Below, in pieces: positions 1 through 9,640 of a stretch of DNA of 64,000 nucleotides. The number at the start of each line of letters is the position of its first letter. Within the stretch, counting starts at the first letter, position 1. Source of the stretch: Limihaloglobus sulfuriphilus (lineage in GTDB: Bacteria; Planctomycetota; Phycisphaerae; Sedimentisphaerales; Sedimentisphaeraceae). Both the position numbers and the translations under genes were made by a program. The stretch lies in contig NZ_CP019646.1 in assembly GCF_001999965.1 (NCBI RefSeq), forward strand, positions 682,001 through 746,000, given 5' to 3'. The notes under the pieces are model-generated. The model worked only from the letters and a program-made list of their open reading frames with translations. It had not been told where the DNA came from and ran no database searches.

Positions 1-1
1 T

Positions 2-2500
2 CCGTTTATTATTGCCGATTACGTTGATCTTATGGAGTTTGCAGAGAATGAACAGCTTATTGGCGGATATTATCTCCTTGTCAGCGATATTGATCTTGGA
101 GGGATAGTATTTGATGATTCAGTCATTGACAGGTATTTTGCCGGTCAGTTCGATGGTGCATTTCATGATATTAAGAACATGAATGTCAAGACGGCAGATG
201 ATACCGTTGCCGCAGGTTTTTTTGCCGGGAACAATGGTCGTATCCAAAGGCTTGGTGTTGTTGATTATATGATAGATGCTTCAGGGATCAGAAGTTCTAA
301 AGACTCCGTTGGTGGACTTGCAGCCTGCAACAGTGGAGTTGTGCGTGAATGTTTTACAGATGGCAGCATCATCAATACTTTTGGAAGTACAGGGGGGCTG
401 TGTGGTTCTAATTTTGGTGAGATCGGATATTCGTATTCTGAAAGTATTATAGAGGGTAAGGCAGATATAGGGTGTTTTGTTGGAGTTGACGGAGGTTTTA
501 TACATGATTGCTACTCTGGCGGTTCTATAACTTTAGATAGTTTGTATCCGAACTCTTATAATGTAGGCGGTTTTTGTGGAAATAAAAGGGGTGGTAATTT
601 TATAAGAGATTGTTATTCAACCGCTGCCGTAATTAATTTTGATAAACCATCTTATGTTGGGTTTATTGGTGATGATGATTGGGTCTTTGATTCTTTCTGG
701 GACGTTGAGACTTCCGGTGTTGGTGAGGCAGGGGATATATATGGTGGTTTAATCGGTCTTTCAACTGAGCAGATGCAGACACAGAGCAGCTTTGAACCTG
801 CATTTGAATTCGCAGATTTTAATACCGGTAAGATTGGCTGGTACATGCCCGAGGATAGTTATCCGCTTCTGTACTGGCAGAATTCTGAAGCCTCATTGAT
901 GCCGGATGTATCTGGGATTAATATTGACGATGCTCAAGTTGTTTTGCAAGGAACTGGTTTTATAATTGGGGAAGTGAAATACGTGGACAGCATGACAGTT
1001 CCAGTTGATGCAGTTGCAGGTATATCTGTCATAATGGGCGGGTACGTAGACAGGGCAGTGCCAATAGACCTTTTTGTTTCAACAGGTATTACAGGAAAAG
1101 GTACAGAGACAGAGCCGTTTGCTGTTGCCTGCAGGGCTGATCTGGATATGGTCAATAGAGATTTAACAGCAAATTATATTCAGACTGCTGATATTATTAT
1201 AGAGAATGGTTTCATATATAGGCATACAGTAATTGCTATATGTGAAGATGAGGAAGATGTTGGGTTTTCAGGAAAATATGACGGCAGAGACTGTGTAATT
1301 TATAACCTCATTATCAACGGTGATAAATTTGCCGGTTTATTTGGTAAGGTTGATGTTGGTGGGTATGTTTGCAATCTCAATCTTACAAATGCATCGATTG
1401 ATAATTTGAATGTCAGTTCCAGTCGTGATGTCTGTGGCAGTATTGTGGGATTGAATTATGGGAGTATTGTCGATTGTTCTTTTGATGGTTTAATGCCCGG
1501 TTCTTTTAATTGCGGAGGTATATGCGGTACCAATTATGGACTTATTTTGTCCTGTCACGCACGTGGAATTATTTCGTCACGTTATTCAACCGGTGGTGTG
1601 TGTGCTCAAAATGCAGGAACCATACTTACGAGTTCTGCAGAATGTGAGGTTCATGGTGAGGAAGAAGTTGGCGGCTTCTGTGGATATAATGCTGGTGATA
1701 TTGATAGTTGTTGTTCAAATAGTAAGGTAAAGGCACAACGGGGAAGCGGTGGCGGTTTTTGTGGAAGGAATCAAGGTAATATCACCAACAGTTATTCTCT
1801 GGGGGCCGTTGAAGGAGAAAGTACTATTGGAGGTTTCTGCGGGGAAAATGATGGATATATTAGCCAGAGTTATTCCGCAACTTCAGCACCAGGTGAAGAT
1901 GATAGTGACATGGGTGGTTTTACAGGCTCTGGTCATGAAGTTATGTCATGTTTTTGGGATATCGAAGTTTCAGGGATTGAGACCAGTGATAGTGGTGATG
2001 GTAAGACAACCGCCCAGATGCAGAATACAGGAACATTCCTTGATGCCGGGTGGGACTATGTTGGCGAATCGGGTAACGGGGAGTTTGATGTGTGGTATCA
2101 GCGGGCGGGTGATTACCCCCGATTGCACTGGCAGGCGCGGGGCGGCGATTTGAATTGTGACGGCTTCTTAAACGATGATGATTACTCGCTTTTCCTCCGC
2201 GACTGGGGAGTTTCCTCTACGGCGACCTTCCGCAGTTACAGCGATTTGAATTATGACGGCGTATCCGATAATCAGGATCTGGCTATCCTGTCGCGGAGCT
2301 GGACGCAGTGGAGCACGCCGCTGTCGGATATCAACGGCGATGGAATCATAGATATTGAGGATTTCTGGCTGTTGACGGACAACTGGCTTGCTGTTTTCAG
2401 CGGCGGGGAAGCGTTAGCCGCCGACATAAACGGTGACGGGTTTGTTGATATGGCAGATCTGGGTATGTTCGCCAATGCCTGGCGCGATATGATTGAATAG
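2..2500 (+). CDS. GLUG-repeat surface protein with C-terminal dockerin repeats (5' end missing)
   Basis: The frame is open from base 2, and the first residues read like the start of a GLUG-family beta-helix (a PFIIA...LIGGYYLLVSDIDLGG-like block), so the true start lies upstream. Two blocks of GLUG repeats, with motifs such as GGFCG-N-G-I-SYS, occupy roughly 50-230 and 430-640 and are typical of adhesin-like or exported beta-helical proteins. Each block is followed by an SCFWD/SFWD-W-YPLLYWQ element. The last 110 residues hold four EF-hand-like D-x-N-x-D-G segments followed by LxxW, the pattern of type I dockerin repeats. The protein is probably exported and surface-attached. No enzymatic motif is visible. 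The link between dockerins and a cell-surface partner is inference, because no cohesin gene is seen here. Confidence 0.8.
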   Translation, partial: PFIIADYVDLMEFAENEQLIGGYYLLVSDIDLGGIVFDDSVIDRYFAGQFDGAFHDIKNMNVKTADDTVAAGFFAGNNGRIQRLGVVDYMIDASGIRSSKDSVGGLAACNSGVVRECFTDGSIINTFGSTGGLCGSNFGEIGYSYSESIIEGKADIGCFVGVDGGFIHDCYSGGSITLDSLYPNSYNVGGFCGNKRGGNFIRDCYSTAAVINFDKPSYVGFIGDDDWVFDSFWDVETSGVGEAGDIYGGLIGLSTEQMQTQSSFEPAFEFADFNTGKIGWYMPEDSYPLLYWQNSEASLMPDVSGINIDDAQVVLQGTGFIIGEVKYVDSMTVPVDAVAGISVIMGGYVDRAVPIDLFVSTGITGKGTETEPFAVACRADLDMVNRDLTANYIQTADIIIENGFIYRHTVIAICEDEEDVGFSGKYDGRDCVIYNLIINGDKFAGLFGKVDVGGYVCNLNLTNASIDNLNVSSSRDVCGSIVGLNYGSIVDCSFDGLMPGSFNCGGICGTNYGLILSCHARGIISSRYSTGGVCAQNAGTILTSSAECEVHGEEEVGGFCGYNAGDIDSCCSNSKVKAQRGSGGGFCGRNQGNITNSYSLGAVEGESTIGGFCGENDGYISQSYSATSAPGEDDSDMGGFTGSGHEVMSCFWDIEVSGIETSDSGDGKTTAQMQNTGTFLDAGWDYVGESGNGEFDVWYQRAGDYPRLHWQARGGDLNCDGFLNDDDYSLFLRDWGVSSTATFRSYSDLNYDGVSDNQDLAILSRSWTQWSTPLSDINGDGIIDIEDFWLLTDNWLAVFSGGEALAADINGDGFVDMADLGMFANAWRDMIE

Positions 2501-2551
2501 CATATCCCAAAACAGTGTTTAAGTTAAATTTGATGGAAAAATTTGACAATC

Positions 2552-2572
2552 AACCACTGAGTGGTTATTTTT
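2552..2572 (+). terminator. Small hairpin with T-tract after the GLUG gene
   Basis: An inverted repeat AACCAC-TGA-GTGGTT is followed directly by ATTTTT. It lies 51 bases past the stop of the GLUG gene. A second pair of arms, AACCATT and AATGGTG, follows at 2574-2588 and could pair with the first. A simple intrinsic terminator is the most economical reading. Confidence 0.45.
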
Positions 2573-2715
2573 CAACCATTTAATGGTGGAATGTCACGCC
2601 TGAAATTTGTGGGTGTGTACTTGTTTTGAGTTACTTTTTTGTAAATCATAAACGTTACACATGATCTATGAGGCTTTCTCATAAAAATGGTGAATTATAT
2701 TTCGGGGGCTGTATA

Positions 2716-3645
2716 ATGAGCCTTATGATTCAGGTAGAGAACATACAAAAGCTGCCGGCAAGGGCTGATGAGGCTTATAAGAATCAGTTCGGCAGGGTGC
2801 TGATTGTCGGCGGCAGTGTCGGCATGAGCGGCGCGGCGGTGCTTGCCGGCAGGGCAGCGCTTCGCAGCGGTGCGGGGCTGGTGAATCTGGCGGTTCCCGA
2901 AAGGGTTTATATCCCGGTAGCGGCGTCTGAGCCGTGTTATATGGTATCGCCCATGAGCTCAACTCCCGATGGTAAATTTGACAGGTCTTCTCTGGCTGAA
3001 ATAGTATCTATGGCCCGAAAGGCCGACGTAACGGCCCTGGGCCCGGGCATAGGCGTAAGCGATGATGTGCGAGTTGTTGTTGCTAACTTGATAGCTGAAA
3101 AGGGTTTAAGGTTGCTTCTGGACGCGGACGGGCTCAACTGCCTCTGCCGCATATATAACTGGCATAAGCTGCTTAAATGCGAGCTTATACTAACGCCGCA
3201 CCCCGGCGAAATGAAACGGCTGTGGAAAAGCCAGTTCCGCGAGGCCATGCCCGACGACAGGCTTGAGACGGTTTCAAAATTCGTATCGCATGTAAACACT
3301 ACAGACATGGGTACCTGTTCTGTGCACGAATTTCCAGAACATGCAAACTCTGTGCTTGTACTCAAAGGACATAAAACGATAGTCGCCGGCCGCGAGAAAT
3401 ATTTCATTAACAACACCGGCAATCCGGGCATGTCAACAGGCGGCTCGGGTGATGTCCTTACCGGAATGACCGCGGCACTGTGGGCGCAGTTCTCGCAGGC
3501 CGGCAGCAAAGACGCGGCATTCAACGCGGCGGCACTGGCAGTAAACCTGCACGGCAAAGCCGGCGACCTTGCGGCGGAAAATATGGGCCAGGTGTCTATG
3601 ACGCCGGTAGATATGATAAATCACCTGTCGGAGGTTTTTAAATAA
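2716..3645 (+). CDS. nnrD: ADP-dependent NAD(P)H-hydrate dehydratase
   Basis: This is a ribokinase-fold NAD(P)HX dehydratase, the C-terminal domain of the YjeF family. It repairs hydrated NADH/NADPH using ADP (or ATP). Family motifs are visible: VLIVGGSVGMSGAA near residue 25, the ALGPGIG block, LTPHPGEMKRL, and the nucleotide-site NTGNPGMSTGGSGDVLTGM block near residue 240. The epimerase half (NnrE) is absent, so the gene encodes only the dehydratase. I place the start at ATG 2716 because GGGGG lies just upstream and the homology begins soon after; an upstream in-frame ATG at 2668 and a downstream one at 2725 are alternatives. It stands alone, with tex following after 112 bases. Confidence 0.9.
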   Translation: MSLMIQVENIQKLPARADEAYKNQFGRVLIVGGSVGMSGAAVLAGRAALRSGAGLVNLAVPERVYIPVAASEPCYMVSPMSSTPDGKFDRSSLAEIVSMARKADVTALGPGIGVSDDVRVVVANLIAEKGLRLLLDADGLNCLCRIYNWHKLLKCELILTPHPGEMKRLWKSQFREAMPDDRLETVSKFVSHVNTTDMGTCSVHEFPEHANSVLVLKGHKTIVAGREKYFINNTGNPGMSTGGSGDVLTGMTAALWAQFSQAGSKDAAFNAAALAVNLHGKAGDLAAENMGQVSMTPVDMINHLSEVFK

Positions 3646-3682
3646 ATCCGCACTTTACCCGGCATTCTTAATCTGAATTTAC

Positions 3683-3710
3683 TTGCAATAATCCCGCCGG
3701 TATGTATATT
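3683..3710 (+). promoter_or_regulatory. Candidate sigma70 promoter of tex
   Basis: TTGCAA at 3683-3688 and TATATT at 3705-3710 are separated by 16 bases, in the gap between nnrD and tex. The predicted start is near 3717, about 40 bases before the tex ATG. The same TATATT box recurs upstream of pyrF and of the GntR gene. Confidence 0.4.
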
Positions 3711-3757
3711 AACCCTAAATTGATAAAACGATGTAAAATTAGTGTTTAAGGTAATAT

Positions 3758-6073
3758 ATGATAGCAAAATATGTTGAGCTGATTTCAGGTGAACTCAATA
3801 TCAGCAGCCGCGGCACAGAAGCGGTTATAGCACTCCTGGCGGACGGGGCTACTGTTCCGTTTATCTCCCGATACCGTAAAGAAGCCACCGGCAGCCTTGA
3901 TGAGGTGCAGGTTACGGGGATTCGTGACCGGTTAGAGCAGCTTGTTGAGATGGACAAGCGGCGTGAGACGATTCTGAAAACCATCGACGAGCAGGGCAAG
4001 CTCACTCCAGAGCTGAAGGCGAATATCCAGGCGGCTATGACAATGACTGCCCTTGAGGACATCTACCTTCCATATAAGCCCAAACGCCGGACACGTGCCA
4101 CTATCGCCAAGGAAAAGGGCCTCGAGCCGCTGGCGAAGATGATATTCGAGCAGGGCGATTTCAACGTCCATCTGGAAGCGGGCAAATATATAAACGCCGA
4201 AAAGGAAGTGGCCAACACGGACGAAGCTCTCGGCGGCGCACGCGATATTATTGCAGAATGGATATCAGAAGATGCCCCCGCCCGTGAGAAGATCAGGGAG
4301 CTCTACCGTAAGGAAGGCATGTTCCATACCAAGGTGCTCAAGGACAAGGAAGAGGAGGGTGCCAAGTTCAAGGATTACTTCGAATGGAATGAGCCGGTCA
4401 AGTCCGCTCCTTCGCACAGAGTGCTTGCGATGCGCCGCGGAGCCGCGGAGAAAATCCTCAGTTTCAAGATAGATGTTCCCGAAGAGCCTGCAATATCGAT
4501 ACTTAACGGGATGTTCCTCAAAGCCGCCAATGAGGCCTCCCTCCAGGTTACACTGGCGATTGAGGATTGTTTTAAACGTCTTTTATCATTGTCGATTGAG
4601 ACAGAAATCCGCCTTGAAACCAAGGAAAAGGCCGATGACGAGGCGATTCGGGTATTCGCGGAAAATCTGCGTGAGCTTCTGCTGACTCCGCCGATGGGGC
4701 AGAAGACGACACTTGCACTTGATCCGGGTTTCAGGACAGGATGCAAGCTGGTTGTTCTTGACGAACAGGGTAAACTGCTTTTTAATGACACGGTTTATCC
4801 GCATACATCCCAGCACAAGGCCGTAGAGGATGGCGAAAAAATACGAAAACTCTGCGATCATTTTGGTGTAAAGGCTGTCGCTATCGGTAACGGCACTGCC
4901 GGCAGAGAAACGGAAAAATACATCCGCTCACTGGGCCTGTCCGGCGATATTTCTGTTGTGATGGTAAATGAAAGCGGGGCAAGTATTTATTCCGCTTCCG
5001 AAGCCGCCAGGGAAGAATTTCCAGATCATGACCTTACCGTACGCGGGGCGGTCTCAATAGGACGGCGGCTAATGGACCCGCTCGCCGAGCTGGTTAAGAT
5101 AGACCCCAAATCAATCGGTGTTGGCCAGTATCAGCACGATGTTGACCAGAAAAAGCTAAAAGCCAGTCTCGATGATGTTGTTATAAGCTGTGTAAACAGT
5201 GTGGGTGTAGAGCTCAATACCGCCAGCAAACAGCTATTGACTTATGTTTCAGGTGTAGGCCCGAGCCTCGCCGCGAAAATCCTCGAGCACCGTAACACGT
5301 CGGGCAAGTTCTCCGAACGTGAAGAGCTTATGAATGTATCCGGTCTTGGAGCAAAGGCTTATGAGCAGTGTGCCGGCTTTTTACGGATACAGGGCGGTAT
5401 CAATCCGCTTGATGCCAGTGCCGTGCATCCGGAGTCTTATGGAATCGTGCATCAGATGGCAATAGACCTTTCATGCAGTGTAACTGATCTGATGAAAGAC
5501 AGTAAGCTGCGGGAAAGTATAGACTTAAAGAAGTATGTAACCGATAAGGTTGGTATGCCGACTCTGACGGATATCAAGGCGGAGCTGAGCAAGCCCGGCC
5601 GCGACCCGCGTAGGGAGTTTAAGACTTTCAACTTTAAGGAAGGCATAAACGAGGTAACGGATCTTGAGGTTGGAATGAAGCTGCCCGGAATTGTGACCAA
5701 TGTTACGAACTTCGGGGCGTTTGTCGATATCGGCGTCCATCAGGATGGCCTTGTTCATATCAGCCAGATATCTGACAGTTTCGTAAGCAACCCGGCAGAA
5801 GTGCTCAAAGTCCAACAGCAGGTTGAGGTTACGGTAACTGAAATTGATATTCCCCGCAAACGCATATCCCTGAGTATGCGGAAAGACGCCGACAAAACAG
5901 AAACCAAGGGCAAAATAACAAATACCGCAGGGGATAAGAATTCGCATCGCGGAACGCCAAAAAACAGAAAATCATCAGGGAACCGCCGCGGCGGTAATGA
6001 CAGGCCAAGAGAGAACAAAAAAGGCGGTCAGGGTACTTTTGGTGAGTCACTTGGATTGCAGTTAAAGTTTTAG
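3758..6073 (+). CDS. tex: Tex-like RNA-binding transcription accessory protein
   Basis: At 771 residues this matches the usual length of bacterial Tex (about 770-790). The N-terminal Tex helical domain contains the FISRYRKEATGSLDEVQ block. A YqgF/RuvC-like fold follows at about 320-450 (LALDPGFRTGCKLVVLD), then helix-hairpin-helix segments (SGVGPSLAAKILEHR), and an S1 RNA-binding domain near 645-715 (GIVTNVTNFGAFVDIGVHQDG). The C-terminal 50 residues are basic and low-complexity. Tex is a conserved cytoplasmic nucleic-acid-binding factor linked to transcription. AAGG six bases before the ATG supports the start. It is probably monocistronic. Confidence 0.95.
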   Translation: MIAKYVELISGELNISSRGTEAVIALLADGATVPFISRYRKEATGSLDEVQVTGIRDRLEQLVEMDKRRETILKTIDEQGKLTPELKANIQAAMTMTALEDIYLPYKPKRRTRATIAKEKGLEPLAKMIFEQGDFNVHLEAGKYINAEKEVANTDEALGGARDIIAEWISEDAPAREKIRELYRKEGMFHTKVLKDKEEEGAKFKDYFEWNEPVKSAPSHRVLAMRRGAAEKILSFKIDVPEEPAISILNGMFLKAANEASLQVTLAIEDCFKRLLSLSIETEIRLETKEKADDEAIRVFAENLRELLLTPPMGQKTTLALDPGFRTGCKLVVLDEQGKLLFNDTVYPHTSQHKAVEDGEKIRKLCDHFGVKAVAIGNGTAGRETEKYIRSLGLSGDISVVMVNESGASIYSASEAAREEFPDHDLTVRGAVSIGRRLMDPLAELVKIDPKSIGVGQYQHDVDQKKLKASLDDVVISCVNSVGVELNTASKQLLTYVSGVGPSLAAKILEHRNTSGKFSEREELMNVSGLGAKAYEQCAGFLRIQGGINPLDASAVHPESYGIVHQMAIDLSCSVTDLMKDSKLRESIDLKKYVTDKVGMPTLTDIKAELSKPGRDPRREFKTFNFKEGINEVTDLEVGMKLPGIVTNVTNFGAFVDIGVHQDGLVHISQISDSFVSNPAEVLKVQQQVEVTVTEIDIPRKRISLSMRKDADKTETKGKITNTAGDKNSHRGTPKNRKSSGNRRGGNDRPRENKKGGQGTFGESLGLQLKF

Positions 6074-6138
6074 CTTCTTGAGGTTTAGCTGAAATACTCA
6101 TTCTCTTGAGCTATGAAATCCGATGTCCTTATAAAGAG

Positions 6139-6183
6139 TTGAGGGCCACGAAATGTCTTTTCTTTACATCACGCGGCCCTTAA
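6139..6183 (+). terminator. Hairpin downstream of tex
   Basis: TTGAGGGCC at 6139-6147 pairs with GGCCCTTAA at 6175-6183: nine pairs with one G-U wobble, plus inner ATGT/ACAT pairing. There is no strong T-tract, so it could be a processing or stability hairpin rather than a terminator. It lies within the 316-base convergent gap 6074-6389, which otherwise holds only AT-rich sequence and the terminator at 6334-6365. Confidence 0.35.
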
Positions 6184-6333
6184 TCAACCTTTATACTGTA
6201 GTCACTCAATGTTAGCATAATTCAGCCACGCAGTCCAGATAAAATAGCAAAAAAAATATAAGTCGTTTTTTTGTAAAACTTTATATTGTGCTATTATTTG
6301 GTGTTTTATGATTTTTAAGCATTTTTAAATTAA

Positions 6334-6365
6334 AAAAGGCCCCGCCGGTTAAAGCAGGGCCTTTT
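6334..6365 (-). terminator. Intrinsic terminator of the pilM operon
   Basis: AAAAGGCCC at 6334-6342 and GGGCCTTTT at 6357-6365 form a nine-pair stem with a 14-base loop. Read on the minus strand it is followed by a run of six Ts, so it fits as the terminator of the minus-strand operon ending at 6390. It could also act weakly on plus-strand transcripts. Confidence 0.75.
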
Positions 6366-6389
6366 GTGTATATTCGTGTTAAAAAAGGG

Positions 6390-8351
6390 TTAGAACATAC
6401 CCGGCATTCCCATGCCCGGCATACCCATATCACCGGGCATACCCATATCTCCCGGCATTCCACCCGGCATTCCGCCTGGGGCGGCACCCGGAGTTCTGAA
6501 ATCGCGTCCTGCTCCGGACCTGTTTTTGATAATCGTTACCGGTTCGCGTACACCCTGTTTAACAGATTTGTAGGCAGAGCTGAGATCTTCGCTCCAGTTT
6601 CTCTCGCCTACAGGCACCCGCTGCTCGGTTCCATCCTCAAACTCGAATACTGCTATAAGGGCATTTGCTTCCCTTTCTCTGCCGCCGACTTTGATGGTTA
6701 TAGTTCCTTTAACGAGCTCTTTGAGCGTTGCACCAACACGGTAGTCAATCTCAACCGTTTCTGGTGCGTCGCCTCTTCTGGTTCTGCTGGTAGATCTGCT
6801 GGTTCGGCTGTCCTGTTCGTCAGCCTGAACTTCTTCAATGACCAGGTCTCCGACTATACTGCCTACCGGTGTGTCAAACTGACGCATTTTCCAGTTGCCT
6901 TCAATGAATTTGGCAACCTCTACCATTACGCCGTCGCCGGCATTGTTGCGGTCAGTGGGGAAGAGGTACTGCATTTTAATTGTTTCAACGGCTTTACTCG
7001 GCTCTGTATAATCGCTCCAGAGAATCACCTGGTCTTTGTATTGCTCGTATCCTTCTTTGGCCCAGTCTTTGCCGGCAATCGGGTTGAAGAAACCGATTTT
7101 CATTCTATATCGGTATGTCTTTCCGGGTTCGATTTTATCGTCAAATGTCCAGATTATTTCTTCTTCTGTAAGTTCAGAAAAGTTTTGTACCGAATCCATC
7201 CGGATGTAACTGTATTCTTCGGGGATGTTTCTTTCTTCACGCTGGGGACGTTCTTCATCTCTGTCGCGTGATCTGTCTCTGCGGTCTCGTGTTGTTGTGC
7301 TTGGGCCGCCCATATCCATACCGGGCATTCCCATGCCGCCCATACCGCCCATACCTCCTGCACCGCCGCCGACTGCGGGGGTTGTTCTGGTAGTTGGCCG
7401 TTCACGGGTAGGCCGCTCACGGGTTCTTTGATCCTGTGCCTGTTCACGTTCTTCACGCAGCCTCTGAGCTTCGGCGGCTTTGACCTGTCTTTGGTATTCC
7501 TCGTAAAGCTCTGGCGGATACCAGGTAATGTCTGTCTGGGCGATATCGTAGGTACTGGGCTGAAGTATGTTTAGCCATATATCCTTGTTTTCAAACTTGA
7601 GCATCTTTATCTCAAGCTCTTCGTCAAGCTGATCTACAGTTTCCGGCATGTTAAGCATAGAAGCCACGGGGTCTGTCTCAGGCCGTTCCATCGGCTGCCA
7701 CTGGCTCCACTGATCCGGTCCAGTAAGTTCCTGTCGCTCAAGGCGAACATCTGCTACAACCGGCCTGGCGAGATTAGGGTCACGCAGATCGATAGGCACG
7801 TCTGTACCGCTGAAAGTTTCGCGGAAATTGTCACGAAGCTGTTTAAAATCAAACTGAGCCTGCACGCTGACCAGGTCGATACTGTCAAGTTTCGTCTGTG
7901 CAGATTCGTAGGGTACTTCAAGAGTAACTTCTTCAACGGGGACAAAGGCCGCAGTACGAATATGTGAAACTTCAATCTTTGCCAGGCTTCCAATAGAAGG
8001 TATTGCGTATTCGCGGTCTTCTTCGTCGCTTTCAAGCCGTCCGGGAAGTTCGATCCAGTCATCAATAACTCCTCCAAGGGGGTCGGCGATGAGTTGGGAG
8101 AACTGTTCATATTTTTCTTCATATGGACCTTTAGGTTCAGCCGGGTCGTCGAGACGTTCTTCAAGCCTTTGGGCCTGATCGTTTATTTCCCGATCGAGCT
8201 CACCGGGGCCGTATGTGCTTCCATCGAACTCAACAGCGTTAGGGCTCTTTAGGACATATAAGTAGAGAAGTGCCGCGGAGATCAACGCGGCAACGCCGAT
8301 GATTATAAAGTGGATGTTCTTTTCTATTATGTTTTGCCTGATTCTGCTCAT
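6390..8351 (-). CDS. Membrane-anchored protein of the pilM operon with Met/Gly/Pro-rich repeats
   Basis: This 653-residue protein is not from a family I can name. A single N-terminal membrane segment sits at about 15-34 (IIIGVAALISAALLYLYVL) after a short basic cytoplasmic tail. The rest is presumably periplasmic, with a charged helical part, an R/E-rich stretch, and two low-complexity blocks made of GM, GMP and MGG units near 325-350 and at the extreme C-terminus (about 625-653, ending PGMF). It is the last of three genes behind the pilM-like gene, 35 bases after the middle gene. By position it may serve the PilO/PilP role of an inner-membrane pilus or secretion platform; this is inference. 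AAGGA precedes the ATG. Confidence 0.75.
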   Translation of the reverse strand: MSRIRQNIIEKNIHFIIIGVAALISAALLYLYVLKSPNAVEFDGSTYGPGELDREINDQAQRLEERLDDPAEPKGPYEEKYEQFSQLIADPLGGVIDDWIELPGRLESDEEDREYAIPSIGSLAKIEVSHIRTAAFVPVEEVTLEVPYESAQTKLDSIDLVSVQAQFDFKQLRDNFRETFSGTDVPIDLRDPNLARPVVADVRLERQELTGPDQWSQWQPMERPETDPVASMLNMPETVDQLDEELEIKMLKFENKDIWLNILQPSTYDIAQTDITWYPPELYEEYQRQVKAAEAQRLREEREQAQDQRTRERPTRERPTTRTTPAVGGGAGGMGGMGGMGMPGMDMGGPSTTTRDRRDRSRDRDEERPQREERNIPEEYSYIRMDSVQNFSELTEEEIIWTFDDKIEPGKTYRYRMKIGFFNPIAGKDWAKEGYEQYKDQVILWSDYTEPSKAVETIKMQYLFPTDRNNAGDGVMVEVAKFIEGNWKMRQFDTPVGSIVGDLVIEEVQADEQDSRTSRSTSRTRRGDAPETVEIDYRVGATLKELVKGTITIKVGGREREANALIAVFEFEDGTEQRVPVGERNWSEDLSSAYKSVKQGVREPVTIIKNRSGAGRDFRTPGAAPGGMPGGMPGDMGMPGDMGMPGMGMPGMF

Positions 8352-8386
8352 TTATATTATCCTTGTGGATGTTTGCAAATTATGAT

Positions 8387-9598
8387 TTAGTCTTCCTCTT
8401 GTAACTCAGCAGTAATAGCTTCCGGTATTATTTCCGCATAGGCTTCCTTGCGAAGTACATATTCACATACACCGCTCCACTGCACCACGGCACTGGCACC
8501 GTATCTGTAATTTTTATGTACAGGCGACTCACGGTCAACCGGTTCGATTTTAGAATTGAGTATCGTTATCTGGTTATGCATTCCGTTTACAGGTTCAGAT
8601 TTTCCGTCCCAGCCCCTGAATACATGTTCCTTGGCACTGCAGAGCTCACGCATGAAGTCCGGCACTTTGTCAACTTCCACTATAACCGAAATTGAGAAAT
8701 GGAACACATCGCGTTCTTCGTCTCCAACCCTTCCCGTCCAGCTGTCCTCTACAAGAATCGGAGGCCTTTGGTCTGTTATCATATAAGGGACATCTTTTTG
8801 GGCTGTGGCCTTTGATTTATCCATTGTTTGCAGGTTTATCGCAGAAAGTGAACGGAAGCTCACCCTGCCGAGCCTTTTCACCGGCGATGCAAGGAGAGAA
8901 TTGTGGTCACCTTTGAGCGTTATTATCGTATCCATTACATCTTGATAAACCCAGAAAGCTATTTGTGAATACCAGCAGTCGTATATTGCGGAGGCTCTTC
9001 CGGAGTACTGGTACTGGCTCCAGTAGTTGTACCAGTCAAACACCTGTGGGCGTGCGTAAAGCCCGATTGACCTTGCGCGTGCTTTGCATCTGGCATCGAT
9101 GATCTTCTGTGTATTTTCATCGACATTCCTCATGTTTCGCGTGTTAGCGGCTCCTGCCAAATCCGCCTGGAGTTCGTTTTCAGAAGGTGCGTCTCCGGCA
9201 TTGACCTCATTGAACATTTCCGTTACCGCTTCGATATATTTTTTCGCGTAGTTGTCGAAGATGTATCTGGATCTGTCTGTAGGTTCAGGGAAAATATTGT
9301 AAGCGATCAGCTCACGCTGCGTTGTCAGATGCACAAGCTGCTGTACCCTTTCGGCGTCTGTCTTATGTTTCTGCTGGTAAGCCAGTTCTGCTTCCGCTTC
9401 TTCAGCCGAGGGTGCGTTTCGCAAAAACCTGCTGACGGCCTCACCGGTATTAAGGCTCGATGCGACAGATTCCTGCACTCCGGAATTGATGCCTTTTGTA
9501 ACAAAAAAGACAATAACCGCGGCCAGCAGAAGACCTACAGGCAATGCTAATGAAGAATAGTGTTTAATAAAGTCTTTTATAATTCTGAGATATTTCAT
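8387..9598 (-). CDS. Single-pass membrane protein of the pilM operon (possible PilN/PilO counterpart)
   Basis: The gene encodes 403 residues with a basic N-terminus, one membrane segment at about 16-37 (SLALPVGLLLAAVIVFFVT) and a long soluble part expected in the periplasm. I do not recognise a named domain. The topology, a short cytoplasmic tail plus one transmembrane helix plus a helical then alpha/beta-like periplasmic part, is that of PilN/PilO-type platform proteins. Its place between the pilM fusion and the repeat-rich protein supports that reading. AGAGG nine bases upstream of the ATG fixes the start. The stop is 35 bases before the next gene. Confidence 0.75.
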   Translation of the reverse strand: MKYLRIIKDFIKHYSSLALPVGLLLAAVIVFFVTKGINSGVQESVASSLNTGEAVSRFLRNAPSAEEAEAELAYQQKHKTDAERVQQLVHLTTQRELIAYNIFPEPTDRSRYIFDNYAKKYIEAVTEMFNEVNAGDAPSENELQADLAGAANTRNMRNVDENTQKIIDARCKARARSIGLYARPQVFDWYNYWSQYQYSGRASAIYDCWYSQIAFWVYQDVMDTIITLKGDHNSLLASPVKRLGRVSFRSLSAINLQTMDKSKATAQKDVPYMITDQRPPILVEDSWTGRVGDEERDVFHFSISVIVEVDKVPDFMRELCSAKEHVFRGWDGKSEPVNGMHNQITILNSKIEPVDRESPVHKNYRYGASAVVQWSGVCEYVLRKEAYAEIIPEAITAELQEED

Positions 9599-9640
9599 TT
9601 GAGTTAGCCTCTGTTATGATATTTGCTGCGTTTTCACTTT

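Noticed and set aside
2668-2715. Upstream ATG as the start of nnrD
   Set aside because: The extra 16 residues are not family-like, and a G-rich ribosome-binding site sits just before ATG 2716.
6366-7271. A 301-codon plus-strand open frame at the pilM operon end
   Set aside because: It is antisense to the 653-residue protein; its His/Phe-rich product and His-Thr repeats mirror the Met/Gly/Pro repeats of the real gene.
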